Position numbers and translations under genes: made by a program
Notes under the pieces: model-generated
Told to the model about the DNA's origin: nothing
Databases searched by the model: none
Seen by the model: the letters and a program-made list of their open reading frames with translations, nothing else
In this document: positions 41,823 to 50,735 of the stretch, piece after piece
How the letters are laid out: the number at the start of each line of letters is the position of its first letter
Position numbering within the stretch: the stretch's first letter is position 1
DNA from: CAWFXC01 sp963819735
GTDB taxonomy: Bacteria > Actinomycetota > Acidimicrobiia > IMCC26256 > DASPTH01
Direction: 5' to 3'
Length of the DNA: 64,000 nt
Assembly (NCBI GenBank): GCA_963819735.1
Contig: CAWFXC010000005.1
Coordinates: forward strand, 744,001 to 808,000

Positions 41823-43493
41823 ATGGAGGTCTCGGAGGTCTCGACGCCCGCGCCCGGTGACGGGCCCGCCGAAACTCCTCCCACCGACTCGCCCCCGAGC
41901 GGCGTGCCCCCGGCACGCGAGGCGGCACTGCCCCGCTGGGTGATCGTGATCGGCGCGCTCGTCGTGCTCGCGGGCATCGTGCTGCGCTTCGTCACCCGCT
42001 CCGACCTCTGGCTCGACGAAGCGCTCACCGTCAACATCTCGAAGTTGCCGCTCTCCGACCTGCACGAAGCCCTGCGGCAGGATGGCGCTCCACCGCTGTT
42101 CTACCTGCTGCTCCACGGCTGGATCTCGGTGTTCGGCTCCAGCGACCTCGCGGTCCGCAGCCTGTCGGGCGTGCTCTCGGTGGCCACGCTCCCAGCCATC
42201 TGGTTCGCGGGCCGCCGGCTCGGCCGCCCGGGGGCGCCGGGGCCGATCGCCGCCGATCCGCCCGGTGCCCGGCTCGCGGCGGGCCTGGCGGTGATCGTGG
42301 TCGCCTCGAATCCGTTCGCCATCCGCTACGGCACCGAGGCGCGCATGTACGCGCTCGTCATGCTGCTGGTCACGCTCGGCTACCTCGCGTTGCGGCGCGC
42401 GCTCGAGGACCCGTCGCTGCTTCGGCTGGCGATCGTCGCGGTGCTGGCCGCGGCGCTGCTCTACTCGCAGTACTGGACGATGTATCTGCTCGCGGTGGTC
42501 GGCATCGCCATGCTGTGGCGCGCGTTCCGCGCCCCCGACGCCGCCGATCGTCACGCCGCGCGCGGCGTGGTCGTTGCGATGATCGCCGCACTCATCATCT
42601 TCTCACCGTGGGTGCCGACGTTCGTGTTCCAGTCGGCGCACACCGGCACCCCATGGGGTGCGGGGGAAATCCCGTTCTCGACGATGCGCATCGCGTTCGA
42701 TCAGTTCGGCAACGGCACCAGCCTCGTGCACACGCAGGCCAACCTGCTCGCGTTCATGTTCGTGGTGTTGGTGCTCCTCGGCGTGTTCGGACGCGCGAGA
42801 GGTACGCGCAACATCGACGTCGACCTCCGCACGCAACCTGCAGTGCGTTGGGAGGCGGCGGCCGGATTCGGAGCACTCGCCGTCGGGCTGATCATCGCGT
42901 GGATCAGCAACAGCGCGTTCGACGCCCGGTACGCGTCGATGATGTTCCCGTTGTTCGCCTTGGTGGTGGCGTTCGGGTTCATGGCGTTCGGGTCGCGTCC
43001 AGTGATGGCCGTCGTGCTCGCGGTGCTGGTGATCGGCGGGTTCTTCGGTGCCGCCCGCAACGTCACCGACAACCGCACCCAGGCTGCGCAGGTGGCCGAC
43101 GTGATCAACGCCGAGGCCAAGCCGGGCGACGTCGTGCTCTACTGTCCCGACCAACTCGCGCCGGCGGTGAACCGGCTCCTCGACCGTCGCGCCGATCTCG
43201 ACCAGGTCACGTTCCCGCGCCTGGCCAAGCCGGCGCTCGTCGACTGGATCGACTACCAGGACCACATCGACGCCACCGATCCCGGCAAGTTCGCCGACGA
43301 CGTGTTGGCCCGGGCGGGGAAGAACGGCACGATCTGGTACGTGAACAACCCCGGGTACCACGGTCTCGACGGCAAGTGCGAGCAGGTGTCGGCGGCGATC
43401 GAGGCGGCACGGCCGGGCTTGAAGGCGCGGGTCATCGGCGACGTCGAGACCTTCTTCGAGGCCGACAACCTGCTCGAGTTCCCACCCGCCTGA
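41823..43493 (+). CDS. GT39/ArnT-like polytopic glycosyltransferase
   Basis: This 556-residue GT-C type protein has a Pro-rich cytoplasmic start. The first outer loop contains TRSDLWLDEALTVNISKLPLSDL (WLDEA is the acidic active-site motif of this group), and DGAPPLFYLLLHGW and GTEARMYALVMLL follow. The last 140 residues are a soluble domain (AAQVADVINAEAKPGDVVLYCPDQL…) as in many bacterial 'glycosyltransferase family 39' proteins. A TTAGCT box ends 9 nt before ATG 41823, so it may be leaderless. Confidence 0.87.
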   Translation: MEVSEVSTPAPGDGPAETPPTDSPPSGVPPAREAALPRWVIVIGALVVLAGIVLRFVTRSDLWLDEALTVNISKLPLSDLHEALRQDGAPPLFYLLLHGWISVFGSSDLAVRSLSGVLSVATLPAIWFAGRRLGRPGAPGPIAADPPGARLAAGLAVIVVASNPFAIRYGTEARMYALVMLLVTLGYLALRRALEDPSLLRLAIVAVLAAALLYSQYWTMYLLAVVGIAMLWRAFRAPDAADRHAARGVVVAMIAALIIFSPWVPTFVFQSAHTGTPWGAGEIPFSTMRIAFDQFGNGTSLVHTQANLLAFMFVVLVLLGVFGRARGTRNIDVDLRTQPAVRWEAAAGFGALAVGLIIAWISNSAFDARYASMMFPLFALVVAFGFMAFGSRPVMAVVLAVLVIGGFFGAARNVTDNRTQAAQVADVINAEAKPGDVVLYCPDQLAPAVNRLLDRRADLDQVTFPRLAKPALVDWIDYQDHIDATDPGKFADDVLARAGKNGTIWYVNNPGYHGLDGKCEQVSAAIEAARPGLKARVIGDVETFFEADNLLEFPPA

Positions 43494-43556
43494 GCCCGCG
43501 GTGCCCGGCGCCGGATCGACCGGCGGGCGCGCCCCGATCGCGGGCGCCTTCGGGCG

Positions 43557-43562
43557 TACCAT
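43557..43562 (+). promoter_or_regulatory. -10 box before the aftD leader ORF
   Basis: TACCAT lies 9 nt before ATG 43572, the start of a 23-codon ORF that ends at the aftD start codon. No good -35 is seen. Confidence 0.35.
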
Positions 43563-43571
43563 CTTCCGACC

Positions 43572-43643
43572 ATGAGCCCAAGCTGTCGGCCGCCGCGCGC
43601 ACGCGGTGATCAGGTGCCGACGGCCGACTCGCCCGCCTCGTGA
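43572..43643 (+). CDS. 23-codon leader ORF coupled to the AftD gene
   Basis: ATG 43572 opens a reading frame of 23 codons, MSPSCRPPRARGDQVPTADS followed by PAS, that stops at TGA 43641-43643. The stop overlaps the GTG start of aftD (43640) in a GTGA arrangement. A TACCAT box 9 nt upstream suggests that the ATG is at or near the 5' end of the mRNA. The aftD GTG has no Shine-Dalgarno, so ribosomes finishing this small ORF are its most likely source. It is Pro/Arg-rich with one Cys. It may have a regulatory role only. Confidence 0.45.
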   Translation: MSPSCRPPRARGDQVPTADSPAS

Positions 43644-46600
43644 CCGCGACGATCACCGGCTCGTCGCCGGACTCGTCGCCGGAGCCGGCCCCGCCGCCCG
43701 ACTCGCCTCTGCAGGGCGGACCGGCGAGCACCGCGCTGCGGCGCGTCGGCTACCTCCTGCTCGCGGGGCTGGCCTACATCCCGATCATGCTCACGTCGCC
43801 GGGGCGGGTCGTCGCCGACACGAAGAGCTACCTCTACCTCGACCCTGGTCGTCTGCTCGACCGCGCCGCGTCGATGTGGGATCCCAACATCGGTATGGGG
43901 ACGGTCACCCACCAGAACATCGGCTACCTGTTTCCGATGGGCCCGTTCTTCTGGCTCTTCCACATGGCCGGGGTCCCCGCGTGGGTGTCGCAACGCATCT
44001 GGCTCGGTTCGATCTTCCTGTTCGCCGGCCTCGGCGTGCTCTTCCTCATGCGCACCCTGAACGTGCGCGGCCCGGGGGTGCCGGTCGCGGCGCTCCTGTT
44101 CATGCTCACGCCGTACTCGCTCGACTTCGCGTCGCGCATCTCGGTGCTGCTGCTCCCGTGGGCCGGTCTGCCGTGGATGCTCGCGTTGGTGATCCGGGCG
44201 TTGCGCGACGACGGCGGGTGGCGATACCCGGCGATCTTCGCGATCGTCGTGCAGGTCATCGGCGGCGTGAACGCAACCGCGCTCGTGTTCGCCGGGATCG
44301 CGCCGGTGCTGTGGATCTTCTATTCCGCCGCCATCAGTCGGGAGGTGCAGTGGCGGCGCGCGTGGGCGACGATCGGGAAGATCGGGTTGCTCACCCTGTT
44401 GGCGTCGGCCTGGTGGATCGCGGGGTTGTCGATCCAGAGCGGCTACGGGCTGAACGTCCTGAAGTACACCGAGACGCTGGAGACGGTGTCGACCGCTTCG
44501 GTCGCCAGCGAGGTGCTGCGCGGCCTCGGGTACTGGTTCTTCTACGGCCGCGACAAGTTGGGGCCGTGGACGGAGTCGAGCGTCGACTACACGCAGCACC
44601 TCTGGTTGATCGTGGTCGGGTTCGCCATCCCCGTGTTGGCGATGTTCGCGGCGGCCTGCATCCGCTGGCGCCACCGCGCGTACTTCATCCTCCTCGCGCT
44701 GATCGGCCTGACCGTGGCGGTGGGCGCGTACCCCTACGACCACCCGTCGGTGCTCGGAGGCATCTTCAAGTCGTTCGCCGAGTCGTCGAGCTTCGGTCTC
44801 GCGTTGCGCAGCACCGGGCGCGCGGTGCCGTTGGTGGTGTTGTCGTTCGCGGTGTTGCTCGGCGTCGGGATCAACGCCGCGGCCAAGCGGTTCACGTTGC
44901 GCGGTGTGGCGATGCGCGGGCTCGTGCTCGCCGGGCTGGTGATCGTGCTCGCGATCGTGAACCTGCCCGCGATCTGGAACGGCACGTTCTACGGCAAGAA
45001 CCTCCAGCGCGACGAGAACATCCCGAGCTACTGGACCAAGGCCATCGCCAAGTTCGACGCCAAGCCGCACGACACGCGCGTGCTCGAACTTCCCGGCGCC
45101 GACTTCGCGTCGTACCGGTGGGGCAACACCGTCGATCCGATCACGCCCGGCCTGATGGACCGGCCCTACGTCGCGCGTGAGCTGATCCCGTGGGGATCGC
45201 CGGCGTCGGCCGACCTCCTCAACGCGCTCGACCGTCGGCTGCAGGAGGGTGTGCTCGATCCCAGCGCGATCGCGCCCGTCGCCCGCCTGATGAACGTCGG
45301 CGACGTCGTGTACCGCGCCGACCTCGAGACCGACCGTTTCGACCTGGCGCGTGCCATCCCCACCTGGATGCTGCTCGGTGCCGCCGAGGCCGACGGCCTC
45401 GACAAGCCCACCACCTACGGCACCAGCCTCGGCCCGCCGCTGCGCCTCGCCCAGAACGACGAGATCGCGCTCGCGCTGCCACCCGACGCGAAGGATCCGC
45501 CGCCGGTGTCGGACTACCCGGTGCAGAACGCGCTGCCGATCGTGCGCGCGCAGTCGAGCGCGGCGCCGATCATCGTGTCGGGCGACGGTGAGGGACTCGT
45601 CGACCTCGCCACCATCGGTGGGCTGTCGGGCGACAACATCATCCTCTACTCGGGGACGTTCGCCGACGACCCGGCCGCATTGCGCCAGGAGGCGTCACGG
45701 CCCGGCGCGCTGCTCGTCGTGACCGACTCCAACCGCAAGCGGGGGCGGCGCTGGGGTGCGATCAAGGACATCGAGGGCGCGACCGAACGCGCCAATGAGA
45801 CCCCGCTCACGCCCGACGACGCCGACGCCCAACTCGACGTGTTCCCCGGCTCGACGACCAATGCGCAGACCGTGGTGGAGGAGCCGGGCGCGCAGGTGAG
45901 CACCTCGCGCTACGGCAACCGCATCACGTACTGGCAGGAAGACCGAGGCTCGCGCGCGTTCGACGGCGACGTGAACACCGCGTGGGAGTTCGGCGACCAC
46001 GACCACGTCGTCGGCGAGAAGATCCGGCTCGACCTCGATCAGCCGATCACCACCGATCACGTCAACCTGGTCCAGCGCCTCACTGGCGACAACACGCGCT
46101 ACATCACCCAGGCCACGCTCACGTTCGACGGCAAGAACCCCGTCACCGTGAACCTCGATCCGTCGTCGCGCACACCCACCGGTCAGACGGTGACCTTCCC
46201 GTCGCGCCAGTTCCAGCACCTCGAGATCCGGGTCGACGACACGAACGTCGGCAACGGCACCACCGGCCCGACGAACGACGTGGGGTTCGCCGAGATCCGG
46301 GTACGCGACAACACGCCGGGCGCCACCGACGTGCGCGTCGACGAGATCGTGCGCATGCCCACCGATCTGGTCGACACCGTCGGGAGCAAGGCGGCCGATC
46401 AGCCGCTCGTGTACCAGATGAGCCGCTCGCGCACGATCGTGGTGCCGCCGCGTACTGCACAGGACGAGCCCGCGCTCGTGCGGCGGTTCGTGGTGCCCGA
46501 CGCGCGCACCTTCGGTGCCGGCGGCACCATCCGGCTCGCCACCGCCGCGCCTGACGCGATCATCGACTCCGTGCTCGGCATTCCCGACGCGAGCGAGGGT

Positions 46601-48259
46601 GGCATCACCGTCACCGCGTCGCAGCACCTCCCCGGCACCGTCGAGCAGCGCGGTTCGGCCGCGTTCGACGGCAATCCGGCCACGTTCTGGAGCACCGCGT
46701 TCGGCGCCCCGACCGGCCAGTGGGTGCAGGTGCAGACCCCGTCGCCGGCGACGTTCTCGCACCTCGACCTGCAGGTGGTCGCCGACGGTCGTCACTCGGT
46801 GCCGACGCAGATCCAGGTCTCCACCGGCGGGGAGACGCGCACGGTCGATCTGCCGCCGATCGCCGACCAGAAGGCGCAGAACGCCACCGTGTCGGTGCCG
46901 GTCGACTTCGCCCCGCTCACCGGCGACACCGCTCGCATCACCATCAGCGGTATCCGCCCGGTCACCACCACCGAGTACCACGAGCTGGTGCCGATCACCA
47001 TGCCGGTGGCGATCGCCGAGGTCGGCATGCCGGGGGTCCAGCAGGCACCGCTTCCCGCGACCCTGCCGTCGGCGTGCCGCACCGACCTGCTCGCGGTCGA
47101 CGGTCAACCAGTCGGCGTGCGCCTGAGCGGGAGCCCGGCGGCGGCCGAGGCCCTGAAGCCGATCGACTACCAGCTCTGCGACCCGAACGCGCCGGCAACG
47201 CTCACGGCCGCCGCCGCGACCTCGACCGCAGCCGCGGCAACCCCGGCGACCGGCCTGACCCTCGACCTGGCCAAGGGATCGCACCTCGTCCGGTCCGCCC
47301 CCGGCACGGCCACCGGGATCGACGTCGACGGCCTCGTGCTCGGCTCCGACGCCGGCGGCACCGCGATGGCGCTCGGCGCGGGCGGCAAGCTTCCGGCGTC
47401 GGCCACGCACATCCCGGTCGCGGCGAAGGCGGCGACGCCAACGGTGAAGGTCACGAGCAACGGGCGCACCAAGATCGAAGTGCACGTCACGGGCGCCGAG
47501 CCGGGCACGCCGTTCTGGATGGTGTTGGGAGAGAGCAACAACGCGGGGTGGCAGGCGACCGTCGCGGGCAAAGACGTCGGTGGCTCGACCCTCGTGAACG
47601 GCTACGCGAACGGGTGGCTCGTCACGCCGACCACCCGCAGCTTCGACATCACGCTCAAGTGGACCCCGCAGAACCGGGTGTGGATCTCGATCGTGATCTC
47701 GGTCGTAGTGGTCCTCCTCTGCCTGTTCCTCGCCTTCCGCCGACGGCGCAAGCACAAGCGCGACGATGCCCGCGCCGCCGTGTTCGGGGCCCAATTCGAC
47801 GGCGAGGCGAAGCCGGCCAGCCCACTGGTGGCCACCGGTGTCCGCGCGTCACTCCCTGCACTGATCGGCGGACCACTGCTCGCGTTCGCGGTCGGCGCGT
47901 CGTTGGCGCGCCTGTGGGTCGGTCTGGTCACGGGCGCGGTCGTGCTCGCGGTGCTGCTGCGACCACGCCTCCGGTTCCTGCTCACCTTCGGCGCGCCGGC
48001 GGCGCTGGTGCTCGCCGGTCTCTACACCGTGGTGCAGCAGTACCGGTACGCGTACTTCAGCGACTTCGACTGGCCCACGCACTTCGCGCGGGTGAACGAC
48101 CTCGCCTGGTTGTCGATCATCCTGCTCGCTGCCGATGCGATGGTCGAGTACCTACGCCGGCGTCGCACCCCGGACGACGACGAAGCCGACGACAACGACG
48201 ACTACGGCGCGCCCAGGAACGGCGACCAACCGAACGACACTCCGGCCACGGTGCCGTAA
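43640..48259 (+). CDS. aftD: AftD-like alpha-(1->3)-arabinofuranosyltransferase (DUF3367, CBM-containing)
   Basis: This 1539-residue giant GT-C protein has N-terminal VADTKSYLYLDPGRLLDRAASMWDPNIGMGTVTHQNIGYLFP, the signature of AftD/DUF3367 proteins with the outer-loop Asp. The membrane domain covers about 1-480. Two discoidin/CBM-like beta modules follow, at about 745-890 (RAFDGDVNTAWEF) and 985-1120 (AAFDGNPATFWST). The C-terminal part has membrane spans at about 1349-1370, 1406-1440, 1447-1475 and 1490-1510. In mycobacteria AftD adds alpha-1,3-arabinofuranosyl branches from decaprenyl-phosphoarabinose to arabinan. Length matches the family (about 1400-1500). The start has no ribosome-binding site and seems coupled to a short leader ORF. 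Its 3' end overlaps the convergent GH43-like gene by 58 bp. Confidence 0.85.
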   Translation: MTATITGSSPDSSPEPAPPPDSPLQGGPASTALRRVGYLLLAGLAYIPIMLTSPGRVVADTKSYLYLDPGRLLDRAASMWDPNIGMGTVTHQNIGYLFPMGPFFWLFHMAGVPAWVSQRIWLGSIFLFAGLGVLFLMRTLNVRGPGVPVAALLFMLTPYSLDFASRISVLLLPWAGLPWMLALVIRALRDDGGWRYPAIFAIVVQVIGGVNATALVFAGIAPVLWIFYSAAISREVQWRRAWATIGKIGLLTLLASAWWIAGLSIQSGYGLNVLKYTETLETVSTASVASEVLRGLGYWFFYGRDKLGPWTESSVDYTQHLWLIVVGFAIPVLAMFAAACIRWRHRAYFILLALIGLTVAVGAYPYDHPSVLGGIFKSFAESSSFGLALRSTGRAVPLVVLSFAVLLGVGINAAAKRFTLRGVAMRGLVLAGLVIVLAIVNLPAIWNGTFYGKNLQRDENIPSYWTKAIAKFDAKPHDTRVLELPGADFASYRWGNTVDPITPGLMDRPYVARELIPWGSPASADLLNALDRRLQEGVLDPSAIAPVARLMNVGDVVYRADLETDRFDLARAIPTWMLLGAAEADGLDKPTTYGTSLGPPLRLAQNDEIALALPPDAKDPPPVSDYPVQNALPIVRAQSSAAPIIVSGDGEGLVDLATIGGLSGDNIILYSGTFADDPAALRQEASRPGALLVVTDSNRKRGRRWGAIKDIEGATERANETPLTPDDADAQLDVFPGSTTNAQTVVEEPGAQVSTSRYGNRITYWQEDRGSRAFDGDVNTAWEFGDHDHVVGEKIRLDLDQPITTDHVNLVQRLTGDNTRYITQATLTFDGKNPVTVNLDPSSRTPTGQTVTFPSRQFQHLEIRVDDTNVGNGTTGPTNDVGFAEIRVRDNTPGATDVRVDEIVRMPTDLVDTVGSKAADQPLVYQMSRSRTIVVPPRTAQDEPALVRRFVVPDARTFGAGGTIRLATAAPDAIIDSVLGIPDASEGGITVTASQHLPGTVEQRGSAAFDGNPATFWSTAFGAPTGQWVQVQTPSPATFSHLDLQVVADGRHSVPTQIQVSTGGETRTVDLPPIADQKAQNATVSVPVDFAPLTGDTARITISGIRPVTTTEYHELVPITMPVAIAEVGMPGVQQAPLPATLPSACRTDLLAVDGQPVGVRLSGSPAAAEALKPIDYQLCDPNAPATLTAAAATSTAAAATPATGLTLDLAKGSHLVRSAPGTATGIDVDGLVLGSDAGGTAMALGAGGKLPASATHIPVAAKAATPTVKVTSNGRTKIEVHVTGAEPGTPFWMVLGESNNAGWQATVAGKDVGGSTLVNGYANGWLVTPTTRSFDITLKWTPQNRVWISIVISVVVVLLCLFLAFRRRRKHKRDDARAAVFGAQFDGEAKPASPLVATGVRASLPALIGGPLLAFAVGASLARLWVGLVTGAVVLAVLLRPRLRFLLTFGAPAALVLAGLYTVVQQYRYAYFSDFDWPTHFARVNDLAWLSIILLAADAMVEYLRRRRTPDDDEADDNDDYGAPRNGDQPNDTPATVP

Positions 48260-49278
48260 CGCCGGGCCGACGGGCCTTCCTGACCGCCGGTGAACGACGC
48301 GTAGACCGCCTTCATGTTGCCGTCGCCACCCATGAAGAAGCTCAGCCCGCCCACGCCGGTGCGCCCGTTGGCCGATGCCAGCCACGGCCCGAACGGGTTC
48401 GACACGCACACGCCGAGCGGCGCCGAGCAGCGGGCCAGGCCGGTCGAGTAGCCCGGTGTCCACCAGTCGCCGGCGGAGTACGTGAGGATGTACGTGTTGG
48501 TCGACGGGTCGTACGCCATCGAGGGGTTCTCGATGAACCGGCCCTCCCACGCGTAGCGCTTCCCCAGCACGGGGAACGCCCAGTAGGGCGCGTAGCCGCC
48601 GTCGGACCGCCCCGCGTCGGCGTTGGCGTCGAGCGGGATCGCGTAGATCGGGCTCTCGGTGTTCCCGAACGCGGCGTAGAGCGTGTACGCGCCGTTGGGT
48701 CCCCGGAAGAGGAACGGGTCGAGCGCGCCGCCGGTGCCACCGAGCCCACAGCTGAACGGAACCGGTTCGGCGACGAAGGGGCCTTGCGGTGCCGCCGCGG
48801 TCGCGCGTCCGATGCACTGCCGGTTGTTGGGGTCGGGCGGATTGATCCGGTTGGCGGCGAAGTACAGCACGTAGGTGGCACCGACCTTGGCGACGGTCGG
48901 GGCCCACAGCGCGCCGTCGGCGGCCCACGCCGGCTTGGTCGGCATGCCCTCCTGCACGATCTGGTCCCACTCCGGAATGCTGTAGGTGCGCGTGAGCGAG
49001 TCGACCACGTGGACGGGCAGGCGATTCGAGTTCGTGTTGGAGCTGTACGCGTAGTAGTGCCCGCCGTCGAAGAGGACCGCCGGGTCACCGATCAGGGGCC
49101 ACTGCGGTGCGGCCGCGCCCTGGAACGTCAGCGTGCCCAACGGCGGCGGCGGCTGGCACGCGGCGGCGAGCAGCGCCAACGCCACGAGCAACCCGAGCCC
49201 CAGCCAGCGGCGGGAGTGGGCCCGACCGCGGGTTCGGCCGCGGGCGATCGGAGCGGTGATCGGGGCGGGCTGACTCAT
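48202..49278 (-). CDS. GH43-like beta-propeller lipoprotein
   Basis: This 358-residue exported protein has a Ser-Arg-Arg-containing signal (Tat-like) ending in the lipobox LAAAC (Cys41). The mature part is a five-bladed-propeller type with IGDPAVLFDGGHYYAYSS (candidate catalytic Asp), GALDPFLFRG (second Asp) and GRFIENPSMAYD (candidate acid Glu). These match the Asp-Asp-Glu triad layout of GH43 and related clan-F enzymes acting on arabinans and xylans. It lies tail to tail with aftD and overlaps it by 58 bp. It may trim arabinan-like polymer outside the cell (inference). Confidence 0.75.
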   Translation of the reverse strand: MSQPAPITAPIARGRTRGRAHSRRWLGLGLLVALALLAAACQPPPPLGTLTFQGAAAPQWPLIGDPAVLFDGGHYYAYSSNTNSNRLPVHVVDSLTRTYSIPEWDQIVQEGMPTKPAWAADGALWAPTVAKVGATYVLYFAANRINPPDPNNRQCIGRATAAAPQGPFVAEPVPFSCGLGGTGGALDPFLFRGPNGAYTLYAAFGNTESPIYAIPLDANADAGRSDGGYAPYWAFPVLGKRYAWEGRFIENPSMAYDPSTNTYILTYSAGDWWTPGYSTGLARCSAPLGVCVSNPFGPWLASANGRTGVGGLSFFMGGDGNMKAVYASFTGGQEGPSARRYGTVAGVSFGWSPFLGAP

Positions 49279-49467
49279 GCGCCGGGCATCTCCCTCGGGT
49301 CGGCAGGTACGCAGGTACCGTACGGGGCCGATGAATTCAGCCCGAGATCCCCGGTACCGAATCGGCAGCCTGCACCCCTTGCCGTTCGGCGTGTGCGCCG
49401 GGTTTCTTGAGCGCGTCCGGTGCGGAGCCGCCGACGGTCAGGAGCCGGGACCCGGGATCGGCTCGGG

Positions 49468-50604
49468 GTGACGGCCCGAGGTCGCGCCGTCCTCCACAGC
49501 CGCTTCGTGCGCGACGACCTGCGGGTGGCGGCGGTGCCGTGGTTGCTGGCGCGGGTGCTCGTCGTCGCCGCGCTGGCGGTCTCGCGGGAGGTCTTCACGA
49601 AGGTCGGCGCGACGCCGCGCCCGGTGCAACTCGGGCAGGGGCTCTTCGCGTGGGACGCCGCGTTCTACCGCGACATCGCCGAGCACGGATACCGCGCCGT
49701 GGGGGAGGCGTCGCTGCGGTTCTTCCCGCTCGTGCCGCTGCTCGCCCGCGGGTTGGGTTGGATCCTGCTCGGGCACACCGCCGCCGCGCTCATCGTGCTC
49801 GCGAACGGGTCCGCGCTCCTGTTCGGTGCGTTGCTCCACCGGCTCGCGCTCCACGAAACCGGCGACGTCGGGGTCGCGCGCCGCGCCGCGTGGTTCGCGG
49901 CGTTGTTCCCCGCCGCCGCGGTGTTGGTCCTCGGGTACGCCGAGGCCACCGCGATGATGCTCGGGGTCGTGATGTTCCTGGGGCTGCGCTCGCGGCGCTG
50001 GGGGTGGGCGATCGGCGCGGGTCTGCTCGCCGGCCTGTGCCGGCCGGTCGGTGTGCTGTTGGTGGTGCCGGCGCTGATCGAAGCCGGGCGGGGCTGGCGG
50101 GTGGCGCCGGCGCGCGAGCGCCTGGCCCGGATCGGCGCGGTGGTCGCACCCGGCGTCGGCGCGGCGCTCTACCTGGCCTGGGTCGGGATCACCTTCGGCG
50201 ACGCCTGGAAGCCCATCTCACTGCAGGACCGCGCCACGCTCCGGGGTGGGTTCCAAGACCCGGTCACCCGCACCATCGACGCCTTCGGCGACCTCTTCGG
50301 CGGCGACCGCTTCGGCTCCGGGTTGCACGTGCTCTGGGCGGTGGGATTCGTCGCGCTCCTCGTGGTGTTGGCCCGCCGGATGCCGGAGTCGTACACCTGG
50401 TACGCGGCGGTGACCCTCGTGGTGGGGCTCTCGGCCTCTAACCTCGACTCGTTCGAGCGGTACTGCATGAGTACGTTCCCGTTCCTGCTCGCGTTGGCAC
50501 TGGTGACGGAACGGGAGGAGGTCGAACGGGGTGCGATCGTGCTCGCCGGGGCGGGTCTGGTCGGGTATGCGATGTTGGCGTTCCTCGGGATCCAGGGCCC
50601 CTGA
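49468..50604 (+). CDS. PIG-V-like GT-C mannosyltransferase-type membrane protein
   Basis: This 378-residue polytopic protein has first outer loop LFAWDAAFYRDIAEHGYRAVGEASLRFFPLVPLL, the WD-x3-Y-x2-IA-x2-GY pattern of PIG-V-type mannosyltransferases. Later spans include ATAMMLGVVMFLGLRS and LAGLCRPVGVLLVVPAL. GTG 49468 is chosen to begin just before the first basic/hydrophobic segment; a longer frame from 49420 is possible. The substrate may be a lipid-linked or surface glycan. Confidence 0.78.
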   Translation: MTARGRAVLHSRFVRDDLRVAAVPWLLARVLVVAALAVSREVFTKVGATPRPVQLGQGLFAWDAAFYRDIAEHGYRAVGEASLRFFPLVPLLARGLGWILLGHTAAALIVLANGSALLFGALLHRLALHETGDVGVARRAAWFAALFPAAAVLVLGYAEATAMMLGVVMFLGLRSRRWGWAIGAGLLAGLCRPVGVLLVVPALIEAGRGWRVAPARERLARIGAVVAPGVGAALYLAWVGITFGDAWKPISLQDRATLRGGFQDPVTRTIDAFGDLFGGDRFGSGLHVLWAVGFVALLVVLARRMPESYTWYAAVTLVVGLSASNLDSFERYCMSTFPFLLALALVTEREEVERGAIVLAGAGLVGYAMLAFLGIQGP

Positions 50605-50643
50605 TCACACGTTGAAGTCCCGTTCATCTCCACTTCACGTTCA

Positions 50644-50676
50644 GGTGGTTGCCTGACCACCCAGCGCGCGTAAACT
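50644..50676 (+). promoter_or_regulatory. Promoter of the GH43-like gene with overlapping hairpin
   Basis: TTGCCT (50649-50654), 16 nt, then TAAACT (50671-50676) forms a promoter. The -35 is embedded in a perfect GGTGGT-N6-ACCACC inverted repeat (50644-50661). This may be an operator, or the terminator of the upstream gene reused as a regulatory site. Confidence 0.45.
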
Positions 50677-50735
50677 GCCGCGTTCACCAATCGAGTCCCA
50701 CCGTCGGGAGGCGGGGGTCAGGGGCAGGACTTCGG

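Noticed and set aside
45695..47794. A 699-codon minus-strand open frame inside aftD
   Set aside because: Antisense shadow of the CBM-containing part of AftD with biased composition and no recognisable domain.
46720..49410. An 896-codon plus-strand open frame overlapping the aftD end and the GH43-like gene
   Set aside because: Arg/Gly-rich composition with no motifs; it covers two well-supported genes in other frames.
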